DNA of 64,000 bases from Wuchereria bancrofti (lineage: Eukaryota; Nematoda; Chromadorea; Rhabditida; Onchocercidae): positions 9,036,479 to 9,100,478 of the forward strand of contig SSBO01000003.1 in assembly GCA_005281725.1 (NCBI GenBank), read 5' to 3'. Under the pieces are notes generated by a model. It saw nothing but the letters and a program-made list of their open reading frames with translations. It ran no database searches and had not been told where the DNA came from. Shown one piece after another: positions 12,501-27,500 of this stretch (the stretch's first letter is position 1; each line of letters begins with the position of its first letter). A program made the translations under genes and the position numbers.

Positions 12501-15500
12501 GAAATGAATGAATTAAATGTTTAAAATCAAAAATAAGTATTAAAGTAAGAAAAAATTGTCTTAAATTAGTTTTAAAATTTGATCGTATATAATAAAATCA
12601 ATTTCTAATTTTTATCTAAAAGATTTTATTCAATTTGAAAATAGATTGTTTTGCTTACAGAAAAAGATAATATTGAAATGTTAGTGACATTTTTAGAATT
12701 TTAGCTACTGACTAAATGGCCTAATATGTATCTTTTTGGTTTATCTTAATTTATCTAATCATAAAAGCTATACGTTTTACTTTTAATTTTTTTCTTTTTA
12801 AATTAAAGTGATCAAATCATTCTTTATTTTTTTTTTATTTTTATGATAAATTAAAATAATATTTATCTGACAATTATCTTTTAGAAGAGAAATATTGAAC
12901 AAATTTATTGATATATAAGTAGCCTATGCCATAATTTATTTCAATTAAATCTCTCTCTCTCTCTCTCTCTTAAAGATTGAGCAGTAGATTAACTTACAAT
13001 TTTTATCAATATATATTATTATCATCATTTAGTTACAATTTTATCAAATCTCATCGCTTTAACAATTTGCAAATAATTCTAAGCCATAAATTGTATTTCT
13101 TAAATGTTATGTAAATTAAAATTAATATATTCGAATAGTTTTTTTTTTTTAGTTCAAAATTATGCTTAATTATGTTTTGTTTCCCTTTTTCTTTCACGAT
13201 TAAATTTAAAATTTAAAGATGTATGTTTTCATAATTTAATTTTTTTAAATAAATAACAGTAAAAGAAGAAAGAAGAAATTTCATTTTATTTTATTTATAT
13301 GAACAATTAAAAAAAGTATTAGAGTGAAATATTCTATCTTATTTTGATTACGCTTTAAAATTTTTATTTTTTTGATATCATTTAATCGGATTTATCACAT
13401 ATGGTATTATTCAGAGAGAGGGAGAGAGAGAGAGAGAGAATTATGTAAACAAGATAAGTAATAAACAAAGAATAAATCAGTGATCAGTTGATCAATGTCT
13501 TTTTGATTTTTTTTTTTTTATGATTATTAGAAGGGAAGAATTTCATTTCATTCTCTTCTGATCTAATCTTCTTAATTCATTTTGCTTCCTTATCAGTTGA
13601 TTACTGTTTCTGATAATGGTGATCATGATAATTTGAGTTAAACTCTTCAATGATAATGATTCTGATAATTTGATAAGTCATTTTGTTGATCAAATGTAAG
13701 TGTTTTCGATTACTGTCACCATTTTACAGATGACAATGATATGGTGACAGTATAGGATTTGACTATTGGAGCAAAAATCATTTTTAAATTTACAATTCTC
13801 CCCGCCATTTTCATTTCTATTATTGCGTATTGTTCTGTACAATTTATATTTCCTTTCCCATTTTCTTTTTAAATTTATCTTTTTCTTTTTTTTCCATTAT
13901 TTTACCTTTTTTTTTCTTTTTTCTTCCATTCTTTTGAAAAAAAAAAATTCTATTAAAATTAACAAAAATTTATTAAATAGCTTAAAAATGTAAACAAAAC
14001 TAAAATTAAACTAACTGTAAATGTAAACAAATGAAATTTTTATTTATTTATTTTTTTTCCATCATATTTATTCATGTTTGAAATAAAGAAGTTTGAAAAT
14101 TTTCAATTTTCAAATTTTTTTCCTTCTTTTTTTGAATTGCTATCGTTATATTCGATCATTTAATTTATTAAATCAAATTATAAATAATAAGCAGGTAGCA
14201 ATTTCTATAAAAAAAAATTTTTGTAATACCTTAAAATCTTTTGAATTTAAATGGTTACATATAACGATAGCAATTCAAAAAAAAAAAAAACTGTTTTCTA
14301 GGTAAAAGTATTTCGTAAGTAAACAAATTGTTGACTTTAGCAACGATCCCATTTGATTAATTTTAATGACCATTTGACTTGTCATGTCAAATTTATGTGT
14401 GACACAAATGTGCAATAAAATTTTTATATGAATGCGATTGAATCAATGATTAACTCATTATTTTTTTTTTTTTTTTGATTATTTAACTTTTTTTGAAATT
14501 TTTTGTTTAACTTTTTTTTATTAATTTTTTTGTCAATTTTTGACGTCTATTTTATCACTTATCATTGATGAATGATTTATTGATAAGTGATAAAATTTGA
14601 TTTTTAGCGAATAAATGTTAAATAGTATAGAATGAAATTAATTCTAAATATTTAAGTAAGAAAAATACTATATATATAAAATATTTAAGTAAAAAAAAGG
14701 ATATTTCAAATTTAATAACGATTATTGCTTCTTTTTTCTCTCTCTTTCTCCCTCCCTCTCTTCTACTATTTGTTTATTTTAATTTCTGATTTATTTTCCT
14801 CTTATATATTTCATTGTTTGTTTACTTTTTTATTTTTTTTTTTATTTTCAGTTTTGAAGATAGCTCGTCATTATCAAGTGGAATATCGGAAAATTTTGAC
14901 GATATATCAACAGACGATCTTACTGGAAGGTTTGTTTTATAACAGATTTTTAATTTCTTTATTCTTTTGTTTCCTTTCTTTTGAAAAGCATTATTTATCT
15001 ATTTAATTGTGATGTGAAGAATTTAAGTTTATTTTATTTTACACTTTTTTTTAGTTTAATTTTATAAATTTAATGATTGTTCTTAGTTAAAAGAACTTTT
15101 TTAATTTTTTTTTTTAATAATTAATAATAGTATTGTTCCATTTTATATTTCCATTAAAAAAAAAAATTTGATTTAATATAGAAATGATACAGTAATAAAG
15201 AAAATTCATATTTACTTCGATTTGAAAAATCAAACTGTAAAAGATTTTTCATTTATTGCCATTTATCCATTCATTCAGTTTTTAAGTAATCTTCATTACT
15301 TTGATTTAATTAATCAACAATACATGTTTATTTAATTGTAAAAATATGAAATTTGCAATTTCAGTAATTTGATTTTGAATTTAGTATCAGATAGAATAAT
15401 GCAGAAAGTGATGCAATAATATAAAGAGAAAGTGTTTGATATGAAAGTTGAATAAAAATAAGTACGGGAAGATGGATAATGTTAAAATTTAAACAACAAC

Positions 15501-18500
15501 AAAAAAAAAGGGTCAAGAGAATAAAGATAAAGAAATGATAATTTGTGATAATATTTGACATACAATAAAGATAAGATAACATCATCAGAATTCAAATAGT
15601 GAAGAAAAAATGGAATGAATTAACTTAATGATAAAATTAGTTGTGATAATTTAGAATATAAAATAGAAAAAAAAAAAGTTGGCTATTATTTTAATCTTAC
15701 TAATAATTTGCATCATTTTTTTTCTATTTTTACTTAAAAAAAAATTTTCTTTTTCATTCAAGTAATAAATATAAACAAAAATATATGCATATGATGATAA
15801 ATGTATATTTAACCTATAAATACTTCAATTAAGAGAATTGCAGTAATTAAATGATACAGGTACAGGTAATCTTATATGATGATTAATACTTAAAATAATA
15901 TTTCATATTTTACATTTCATATTTAGTTCTTTATCTGTATATTTAACCTATAAATATTTTAATTAAAAAAATTGGAATAATTAAATGACACAGGTAAAAG
16001 TATAGGTTAATGATTCAGGTATAGGTAATGTTATATGATGATTAATACTTAAAATAATATTTCATATTTTACAGTTCTTTATCTGTATATTTAACCTATA
16101 AATATTTTAATTAAAAAAATTGGAATAATTAAATGATGCAAGTATAGGTAATCTTATATGATGATTAATACTTTAAATAAAAACCAGGTAAAAGTATAGG
16201 TTATTCAGGTATAGGTAATCTTATACGATGATTAATACTTAAAGTAACAATCCATTTTTTTTACAGTCTTTATCTATATATTTAACCTATAAATATCTTA
16301 ATTAAAAGAATTGGAATTTGGGATAATTAAATGATACAGGTAAAAGTATAGGTTAATGATACAGGTATAGGTAATTTTATATGATGATTAATACTTAAAC
16401 TAACAATTCATTTTTTTTTTTTACAGTTCTTTATCCGATTATTCAATGGTAGCAACAGCAGCAGCTGCAGCATATGGTTATCGGCAACAGCACTACACTA
16501 CCACTTCTGGTGGTACCACAGCTGCTAATATCCGACAACCTCAGGTGCATACCAAACGTAGTTCCAGTCATAGTGGTACCAGTGGTACCAATTCATCATC
16601 AAATGCAATACGATTACAGCAACGTCGTATGTTAGAACGTGAAAATATCGATCAATTACTTCAAAAATGTCGTACAAATTATCGTGGTACTGCTTGTGGT
16701 ACACAGGTAAGATTTAATTCTTTTTTTTTTTTTTTTCAATGAATCAAAAATAAATTTTTAATTAATGAAATGAAAAATAAAATTGTTTTTTTGAATATAT
16801 ATATGGAAATAGACAAGAAAAATTAAATTTTAATGAAATTATAAGAAATTTTTGAACAATGTAATACCTTATTGTCTTCTTTAATAGTATATTTTATTTT
16901 TGATAGAGTAATTAATTTATATTAATCTATTATTGTATTCTATTCTGTTGTATATACTATTAATCAATTAGCATTTTATAATTTGAATTATTAATATATT
17001 TTAACAAAATTTGATTAAAAGTTTTAAAAATTTTCATTATGTTATATTGTAGTTTAATTACAATGATTAATTGTTAGGAGAAAATTGATAATCGATAACT
17101 TAATAAGTTCTTTTTTCGAAATTCTTTTCCTTTTTTTTTTTTTAAAGTGAATAATTCTGGAGAGATCAAAAAGAAAAAAAGAAAAGTAAGAATAAAATTC
17201 ATTCAGAAATATTTCAGAAAGTTACAGAGAAATGATAAACAGAGAAAAAAAAAAGAAAAAGAAAAAATATATTCATTGTATCACAAACATTACAAAATAC
17301 CATTCCTAGTGAAAAGAAATAAAATTGATTAAAAATTCAACGATAGCATTGAGAATACGAAAGAGAGAGAGAGGGAGAGAGAGAGAGAGAGAATAGGAAA
17401 TAAAAATGAAAATGTTCACTAGTTTTTATCGAATCATTGATCAGTTCGTATTGCCTTCCTTTCAAAAAAAAAAAAGAAAGAAATTTTATGATTGCACATT
17501 ATCCTAAAATAATACTTCAAATATTTACTTATATTAAATTTTCTTTTTTACGATATTAAATTTTATAGATTAATATTTCTCTCAAAATTTTTCTTTTCTT
17601 TTCCTTTCTTCTTTTTTCAAATTATTAATACAATTAATATTATTATTTGTTAATAATTAATGTGATATAAATTATTAAATATTATCATTCAATAATAAAT
17701 AATGCTATAATCTGATACAGCTGCTATTCTCTCTAATTTTTTTCATCTTTGCTTCTTCTTTCTTAAATATTTCGATCGACCTTTTCCAATTTTAGTCTTT
17801 CTTATTTATCTCTTTGTTCCAGCAGCAATAAATTTGCGCTCATTCATTCACTCATTTATTCATTCATTCAATTTCATGGCGCAGCTGTCTTCTCATTTTG
17901 AATATTTGTTACCTAAACTATCTTTATTAAAATTATTCTCATCTATCATTTTTTTTTTTTTTTAATTATTATACTTAATTATTGATATGTTAATTATTTT
18001 ATAGGCTTCACAACGTTACAATGAATATGGACAACATCCAATCTATCATACATTAGGTAGTAGTGGCGGTAGTGGTGGTGGACATTTGATACCACAATTA
18101 GCGCTTAGTGATGACGGTGATACATTATGTGTAAGAAGTGATTCAGGTCGAACATCATTACGTATGCCATCAAAACAGGATCATCAAGTTCAGGCTGGAC
18201 CAGGTAAATTTTAAAATATTTAAAAATTTAAATAATAAAATATATGAAAAAGAGTGTTTGGAAATTTTCTTTTATTTTTCTTCTAATATAAAACTTGAAA
18301 TGACTAGAAATTAGTCAATATAACTAAAAAAAAAAAAATCAATCAATAAATTAAATTAAATAAAAAAATATATAAAAAAAGAAAGATGTACTTTCTTTTC
18401 GATAGAAATGAAAGGAAAAATTTTGAAATGATTAAAGATCAATCAGTAAAAATTAATCAAACGAAATGTACTTTCTTCTTGTTTTCCTTTTACTTTTTTT

Positions 18501-21500
18501 TTTTTCATTTTTCTTCTAATATGAAACTTGAAATGATTAAAAATTAGTCAAATAACTAAAAAATCAATCAATAAATCAAATTAAATAAAAATATAAAAAT
18601 GTATAAAGAAGGAAGATCTACTTTCTTTTTTTTTGCTTTTATTTTTTTTCTAATATGAAATTGAAATGATCAAAAATCAATCAATAAAAATCAATCGAAC
18701 AATCATTAATCGAAAATTTATGAAATAACAGTATATTTATGAATATTACCCATATTGTTGCATATATAATTTTTGAAGCATATTTGAAATTAAAAAAAAA
18801 GAAAAAGAAATTTAATTTTCAATTTTTTTTTTGTCTTTAATCTTTTTTAAATTAATGTAAATTTTTAAAAGAAATTGCTGAATTCATTTTGTATCTCTGA
18901 TAACGGATTGTTAATGGTATGAAATTTACATAATTAGAATAATATGGTGGTAGTTGAATGATATAACTTATCATTAATCATTATTTTTTTTTTTAAATTT
19001 TAATCAATTTTTCATCATCCTTTTCTTATCATCCTTTTACATAGAAAAAAAAATTAATTTAAGAATTGAAAATTTTATCAAAAGAATAATATTATATTGA
19101 AAATTGAAAGCTTTATTTTATTTAAAGAAACAATATTATTTAAAAAAAAAAAAAATGGAAATAATATATTTCTATTTACGACAATTTTGCTAGCAATAAG
19201 TTTGACTTTTTTTTTCTCATTCATTCTACTTCTATCATTTTAAAATGAGAAATTAAATTTGAAAACATTTGTTTTTCATTTTCATCCTATCTTTTCATCT
19301 TTTCTTTTTCCCTTCATTTTCTAACATAAATTTACAATTTAAAATGCATTTAAAGCGATAAATGATGGACAGTAATTTGGAAAAGAAATGATTTTTGCTA
19401 TCACTGAAAAATACTTTAAATGATCTTTAACCAATTAAAAAGAAAAATAGTTTTTTTCTTGTCTTTTTTTTTGCAATGTTTAAATTATCAATCACATATG
19501 ATTGTAATCAAATTTCCATCCCTTTTCATTTCTTTTCAGTTTTTTTTTCTTTTTTTCAAATAGATTTCTCAAGTAATTATCGTTTAAATTTGAATTAAAT
19601 TGAAGATTCAAATGATGAATGATTAAAATTTTTTCATAATCGAAACCAACTTTGCTCTTTTTTTTTTTTTTGAAACATAAATTAATGAGAATAAATGATT
19701 TATAAATGATTGTTTTACTACTAATATATCATTCATTAATTTATTATAAATCATTTATGATAAATTCTTTGCTTAAAATGATAAAAGGCATCTTTGATCA
19801 TTTAAAACATAAATGTTAAATGTTTTTTTTTTTTTTGTTCTCAATAATTTTGTCAACAATTGATCAAATAATTTCATCAATGATTAAAATTCATTTTATG
19901 AATTATTTTGCTAAAATTTTTTCATTAGTTATAGTGCCAATCAATTATATTCTTTTTAGTATAGAAAAGAGGAAATATTTGATATTTGTTGAAGCAAAAT
20001 GAAATCAAATCATTTTATGATTCAGCGATTGATAAGTGAGAAGAATTTATGACAAATGAGAAATAGTAGGGGAGAAGAGGAGAGGAAAAGAAATGGATAA
20101 AAATGAATAAAAAAATTTAAATCTTTTCCATTTTCAATCATCAATTCTTTGTTAAAACGATAGTAAGCAAACAAACAAAAATTACAGCAATAATTTTGAA
20201 AACATTTTAAAAATATTTTCAAGTTAAATTGGGGTTTTTTTTTTTTGCCCTTTAATCATTTAATTAAAATGATGGGGAGGAGAAGATTAAAAAAAGGGAA
20301 ATTTTCAAAAATTCCTTAAAATTCTTCTGTTTCTAATTGCTAGCGAAAATATGGGAAAATAAAATAGAAAAAAATGAATAATTGAAATTTTGTTTCTTCT
20401 TGTTTTTTTCTTATCATTTTTTCGTTTTCTTTTTTTTTTAATTAATAAATGATTAATATTATTTCATTGCAATTAAAATTTAAATATTAGTTTATATACA
20501 TACAAGTTATATCTCAGGAAAAAAAAAAACGATTTTTTTAAGAAAATATATGTTGTTATTGACAAGAAATACTATTATCATTTTCTGTTTCAATAATTTG
20601 AAATGAAAAATTAGAAATTGATAAAAGAAAAAATTGAAAATTGATAAGATTGCTCTTTTTTATTTTTGTTTGTTTAGGATTTACATCAATTGCCGGTTAT
20701 CATTCATTGGACCGAAAAGCACATTTACTGAATTGCTATCGAATATCCGATGATAATCCATATCGGTATTTTTTTTTTGAAAAGAAAAATGAATTCTCTA
20801 ATTAATTAGAATTAAACAAAGAAAAGAGTTTGAGTTGTTTAAATTTAAAAAGAAATACTTTTGTGGTTTATGCTGTGAAAATTGTTTCAAAATGTTACAA
20901 TTAATTGCATTATTATTAATTATTATTATTTATTATTATTATTATTACAAGTAGTATTTTATTATTTATCATTATTTTTTATTTATCATTATTATTGTTA
21001 TTATTATCATTACTATTATATTTCATATTGCATAACTGGAACAATCCGGATCATATATTATACATCAGTTTGCAATCCTTTTTTTTTTTTTGCAATTTTA
21101 ATTTATTTTAATTACGAATGATAGAGAAAAGTTAATGGGAAATTACATCAGGAAATAAGAGAGAAAGGTTGAGAGAGAGAGAGAGAGAAAAAAAAACAAA
21201 CTAACCAAAATTGTAGAAAAAAGAAGTGAAAAATGATTGACCGGAAAATATGAATGACATGAATAGAAAATTTTTAATAATAATAATTTTTTTTTTTTTT
21301 TTTTTTAATAGCCGTAAATAATTAATTTTAGGTTAGCAGCAATTGGACAGGAAACATCTGCTGCTACTTTAGCAATGGTAAGTCCTCGACATATCGCATC
21401 AAATCGGCATCAATTTACATTAGCACAGCAAAATATGGAACATAATCTGATTAATCGACATAGTGTTGCTGGTTTGTTATTTATTTTTTTAAAAAAAAAA

Positions 21501-24500
21501 TTTAAATTTCAAAAAAAAAGAGAAGGATTGTCAAAAGTTATATCATAAAATATTTGCTCACGTTGCCTTTTTCTTTTTGTTTACAATAATATTATGGCAA
21601 ACATTGAAACTTAAATTACTTTCATATATGAATTAATAATTTTAATTCAAAAAGTTATTTCAAAAAGATGATCAGAACAAAAATGAGTATTAATTCTAGA
21701 AAAAATTATTATTTTTTTTAATAAATCATGATAGAAATTTTTATTACTTATTTGCTTATATTATATTTGTAATAATCTTTTGAAATGTTCTATTGTTTTT
21801 AAATTTTATAGCATTTATAGTTTTTTAAAAGAAAAAAATGTCAACAGGTTTTTTTTTCGTGACAAAACTGTAAATTTAGAGGTAGTTTGTTTATATTTTT
21901 AATCAATTAATTCATTTCCAGTAAGTTTCATTTAATTTTTACCGCGATATTCATACTTAATACTATATTACATTCATATTAGTACTCTATTTTTACAGAA
22001 AAACAAAATATGAATTAAAATTTTTCGACATATTTCGTATTTTTGCATTTTATATACTAAAATTTAAAAGAATTGATATTTAATTTATCAAAAAAAAAAA
22101 AAAATCCGTTTAATTGTTTAATTTTTTGCAAATAAATAACATTGATTTTGCATGATATATCACTTCGCATGTTTTTTTTTAAACAAAATTTGCTCCCTTT
22201 GCTTTTTTTCAGTTTTTTAATTTTTTTTTTTAAATTATTTAAAGTTAAATTTTGTTTTAATTATATGGCTATGATTGTAAATGTGATAATATCATATAAT
22301 ACTTTTTCCCTATTTTTCTATTTTCTTTCTCTTTTATTTTTAAATTAATTAATATCAATTATGCTTAAACTTTGCATACAACTGAAGTTTGGCTTATATT
22401 AATTTGCAATAGTTATTCATTTGACCATTAAAGTTTAATTTTTGTTTGAAAAAAAAAATTTTTTTTTTAAGTATATTATCGAATTTTAAGATTAGATGAT
22501 TAATAGTTCAATTTAATCATTTTTTTATACATAAATTATAATTACATTTCGACTATTTAAATTTACTAGGCCAAATGATAGCTTTTATTTTTTTTTTTTT
22601 GCATATTTCATTAATTTCTTTTTAATTTAACTTATATAATCATTTATTTTTTCTTTTTTTTTTTCCAATAACTATTACTTACTATCATTCATTCTTTTTT
22701 ATTTTTTCTTCATTTTCCTTTTGCTTGTCATTTTTATAGCTAAGCGAACCGTTTCACTTTCCTCAGCCGGAATGTCACGTTCAATGATTTTGGTTGCTGG
22801 TAATGGTTCAGATTCAAGTGCTGGTAGTTCACAACCTTCAACACCTGATAATACACCTAATTATCGAATTGGTAGCCGTTCACCGCTAATGACTAATCCA
22901 AAAATGATTATCAAACATATACCGCTTAGTATTGCAGCTGATATTTCAACTACTGGAAGAAATTCCACAAATAGACGTACAGGTGGTTATAAAACTTCTA
23001 TAAGTATTTGAATGTATAAAGCATTATCATTATCATCATTATCATTGTGATCGCTCTCATTATCATCATATCATTGCCATTATCATCATTATCATATTAC
23101 TACCATTATTATCATTATTATATCGCCATCATTATCATCATTATCATTATCTCCATTATCATCGTTATTATCATTATCATATCATTACCACTATTGTCAT
23201 TATTATATCATCATCATAATCATCATCATCATCGTTATCGTCATTATCACATCATTGCCATCGTTATCATTACCATATCACTATCGTTATCATCATTATC
23301 GTATCATTATCACTATCATCACTATCGTTATCATCATCGTTATCATTATCGACATTATCATATCACTGCCATTATCATTATTATCATTATCGTTATTATC
23401 ATTATTATCATATCATTGCCATTATCAATGTTGTAATTGCCATTATCATATCATTGCCATTATCAATGTTGTAATTGCCATTATCATATCATTGCTATTA
23501 TCATTGTTATTATCATCATTGTCATCATCATCGTTATCATTATCACCATTATCATATCATTATAATCGTCATCACATCACTGCCATTATCATCATCGCCG
23601 TATCATTGTCCTTGTCATCACCATTATCATATTATTATCATCATTACCATCATCGTCATCACTATCACCATTATCATATCATTATCATCATCATCTTTGT
23701 ATTTTTTTTTTTTTTTTGTGTAACTACTCCATTCATCATTAATATCATTAGGGCTAATCGATTGTCACTGAAGGTCATTGCAACAAATGTTCAACATAAT
23801 CCTAAATATAGATCATTCCAAATGAAACTTTGTTTACTCATCTGCTCATATCGCCTGATGATATTTCCAGTCAGACCTTCAACTACTATCACTTCAATGA
23901 CAAACTAAGAACGCAAATATTTGAGTGTCTTTTAATTTTGCTTTTTGTTACCTTTTAATAATTTGATAATTCATCTGATCTTTTAATAATTTGATAATTC
24001 ATCTGATCTTTTAATAATTTGATAATTCATCTGATCTTTTAATAATTTGATAATTCATCTGATCCTACTTAATCTTATTTGATAATAGTTTAACTACTGA
24101 ATCAATTGACATTTATTTCTATGCAATTAATCACATTTGATCATTTTCAAAATTGTTCATTGTTCATCTGTTAGAGATTATCTCAATCATTTTATTAGGT
24201 TTATCTAAATTCAATAAATATATGTTAATATTGAAACAAATCAATAAATTTAAATTACAAAATTTTTTAATTCTTAATTTTCTTTTCATTATGCAATTTT
24301 TGATATCTTTTGGAACCGTTCACTCTTTGTCTTTCTTCTCATTTATCATTTATAATAGATAAGTGATTACTAATTCTTATAGTCTTTTATTCTAATTTAA
24401 TTAATTAATTAATCATTGAGAATATTTTTGTTAAAAAATATTTTCTTATTGTTATTGCATTTCCATTGCTTTCTTCTTAAAGTATGATTAATGCATGTTA

Positions 24501-27500
24501 TTTTGCTGTTTGCATACATGATAGAATTTCAAGCCGTACGTGGAAATCACGTCAATTGATCTGCTGTGATAGCTGATAGTATTGATAAGCAACTTACGTT
24601 GTTTACAAAAATGATAATATGCTTTTTTTTGTTTCCGCTTCTTTCTCCTATGCTTTTGCTTATTTCATTTATTTCAAATAATGCAACTATTTCAAACTTA
24701 CAAATCACTAATGACAGCGAAATATGACATCGTTTTACTTAATTCATTGTAATACTTTAATTAATTAATTAATTAATAATTGAGTGAACTCAGATCAAAT
24801 AATCTGAATTCTATCCTAAGTAAATTAATTGCTCTAGATTGTAACTATCCTTTCAAATTTTAAAATTTTATGTTTGAAATTCATAAATTTTTATTCTTTT
24901 TTTTTCAAATTTTGAAAGAGATATTCATTTTATTTCCTTTTTTTTTTTCTTTTCTGATATTGTAAAAAAATTTTAGGAAGTTCATTGTCAACTCGTAAAT
25001 GTCAAATGGAAAATGCATATGCTAATTATGCTCATCGTGATGCAAATCTTCAACTTCACAAACTTTCAGATGATGGTATAAGGTATAAGAGTTTCTTTTT
25101 TTTTTTTTTTATTTATTAAATTTTAAAATATTAAAAAAGAACTGAAATGATATGGTAGGAAAAAAAAAACAGAAAAACGACATAATTAATTGAAATAATG
25201 TGATAAAGTTTTAAAATTTTATTTAATTAATCAATTTCATCTCCTAAGCCATGATAATATCAGATAGTTTGCTGATAATTCCATCCAAAAAGAAAATAGA
25301 AGAGATTAATTAATTAATTAATTAATTGGTGAAGTTATTGAACAATTAATCATTAAATTTCATCCATATTCAGCAATAGCATAAGTAATTATTTATTGAT
25401 ATCAAATATCAAAGTAATTCTAGTTAAAAAGCAAAAAATATTTTTTGCATATTAATATTTATCATAAAATGATAGATTAACAATGATAATGATTGATTAA
25501 TACCAATGATAATAATATTGATAAATGCATATTTTTTTTTTACTAAATCTGCTAAAAAAAAATTGAAACTAATTTAAATTTAAATTTAGAACACCACAAA
25601 TGAAAACATCACGTTATGCAGAATCTGGTTATCTTTCTGCAACATCAAAATTATCACCAAGTGGTTCACCTGCTGAAGCAAATGATTCACACTTATCACT
25701 AACATCTTCTGCAAATTCATTGTATTCATCGGTACATAAACATTTTTATTTTAAATTCAATTTTAAATTTATTTATTTATTTTTTTCCTTTCCTCTCTTA
25801 TTTTCTTTTTCTTTTCAATTTAACATTAATTTTTTTTTTTTTGCCTTCTTGAATACATTCAATTATTCATTAATTTAATAGATAGATATATAAATATGCT
25901 AAACGAAATTAATTGAATTATTTTGTTATTTACGTTTAGAGAAAAAGAAGGAAAAAAAAATTTAATTTTTACTCATTCTTATCAATTTTCTCTTTTTTTG
26001 AGAGAGAGAGAGAGATTTTAAGATTGCAAATTAAATTTAGCTTAAACTTAAATTTAAGTTTCAATTATTCAAATATTAGAGAAAATGGAAAAATAAACGA
26101 AACGAAGTGAAGTGAATAAATGGTTGAAAATATTTATATTTCATAGCAAATTCATACTAAAAGAAAAAATTATTCATTAAAATGTGACTTTATTGGATTA
26201 ATTAATATTATTTGATTCTAAATTATTGCAATAAAAAAATTTGTTTTTTTTGACTTTTATTTTACAACAATATAATTATTTAAATATTTTGAATAACAAA
26301 AAAGAAAATATTCAATATTTTATAAATTTAATTAATTTCATTCCTTTTCATTTTCCTTATTTCTTTCTTTCTTTCTTACTTTTTTCTCCAATTTCTAGCA
26401 AAAATTTCTTTGTGAATTTTTAATTAGCTGAAATTTTTGATATTTTACAAATTTTACATTAATTCCAAAAAAAAATTTAATTTAGATGGAAGAAAAATAT
26501 GAAGCAGAAATTCGAAAACTTAACAGAGAAATGCAAACATATCGAAGTACGATAACAAAATTAACTGCAAAACATGATGGTTACAATCATATCATTCAAC
26601 TTTTTGAATCTAAATTACAATTAATGGCAAAACATGTTGAAAGTTTGCAAAATAAATCACAACTAAAGGTAATTATCATTTTAACTTTTAATTTGATAAA
26701 TTTGATAAAGTTTTTTTGTTCTAATTTTCTTAACATTCTCAAAGTTTCTTTTTCTGAGAGCTAAAAAAAAAGATTTTTAGAGTTAAGAATTTCAATTAAT
26801 AATAAGGTTTAATTGCTACTCTTTATTTTTAAAATTATAATTTAAATTTTCAAAATATTTGTGAAAAAATTTGTAATCCTTCTTTATATTTGTAATCTTT
26901 GATATTACAAATATGCATATCAGTATTTAAGTAATTTTGTTACATTATCATTGCAGGAAAAAAAGTAATAGTAAAGTAATCCTGAAAAAAAAACAGTAAT
27001 CAAAATTTTTTTAAAAAAAAGATTTGAAAAATTTTTTTACTATAACAACTGATAAGTATAATCTAAAATTTAAATTTCACATTTTTCAAAAAAATTTTGA
27101 ATGTTCAAAAGTAAATTTTGAAAATTGTTAGTTATGCAAAATAAATTTCAATATTTCAATATTATCATACTAACTTATTAAACTAAGTAATATATTTATG
27201 TTACTTTGCAATAATTAAAATTTTAATAATTATTAATATATTAATTAAAAAGAAGTAATGATATCTTTTTTTTTAATATTATCATATTAACTTATTGATA
27301 TTATCATATTAACTTATTGTATTAAGTAATATATTTATGTTATTTTACAAAGATATTTTAAGGTAATTTTTTTTTTGTTTTTTTTTAATAGATATAAAAA
27401 AAAAGATATTTTAGAAAGACGAAGTATTGAAATTACGTTCTGAAATTGAGCAATTACGTGTGATGAGTATTAATGCTGGCGTTAACGTTTCTGGTATTGC

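Larger units (their letters stand above)
4338..14851 (+). other. unc-53 largest intron (10.5 kb)
   Basis: Intron between phase-2 exons. Contents: a 124/122-base tandem array just after the donor (4351-4640); GA tracts at 7259-7287, 8647-8705, 9546-9595 and 13414-13439; a CT tract at 12952-12970; an 874/888-base duplicated block around a single N (8110-9872); a 190-base-period array (10383-10810); foldbacks at 14127-14283 and 14549-14596. The stretch 6960-7440 is less AT-biased than its surroundings but shows no coding signal. Confidence 0.6.
18204..20677 (+). other. unc-53 intron (2.5 kb) with diverged repeats
   Basis: Contains a diverged repeat (18280-18710) of a unit with TCTAATATGAAACTTGAAATGA, ATCAATCAATAAAT and GTACTTTCTTTT, in about three copies. 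A hairpin lies at 19691-19758. The rest is A/T runs. No supported exon. Confidence 0.55.
551..25731 (+). other. unc-53: unc-53 Ser/Thr-rich disordered part (first ten exons)
   Basis: These exons encode low-complexity, Ser/Thr/Gly/Asn/Gln-rich protein. Notable pieces are GSLQDSSTSDDSLDSIS in exon 551-712, an Ala run (ATAAAAAY) and Gln pairs in exon 16427-16706, a Gly/Ser run (SSGGSGGG) in exon 18005-18203, and a second SGYLS motif in exon 25590-25731. The exon at 4208-4337 encodes a charged helix (ARKMQARFKEGLEAVRDS). In vertebrate NAVs the comparable region carries microtubule-binding and proline-rich sites (family knowledge); no individual site can be assigned here. Confidence 0.75.

Noticed and set aside
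23047..23908. Long overlapping open frames rich in His, Ile, Ser and Tyr
   Set aside because: They are created by the ATC/ATT microsatellite, occur in several frames at once, and have no splice logic or conserved motif.
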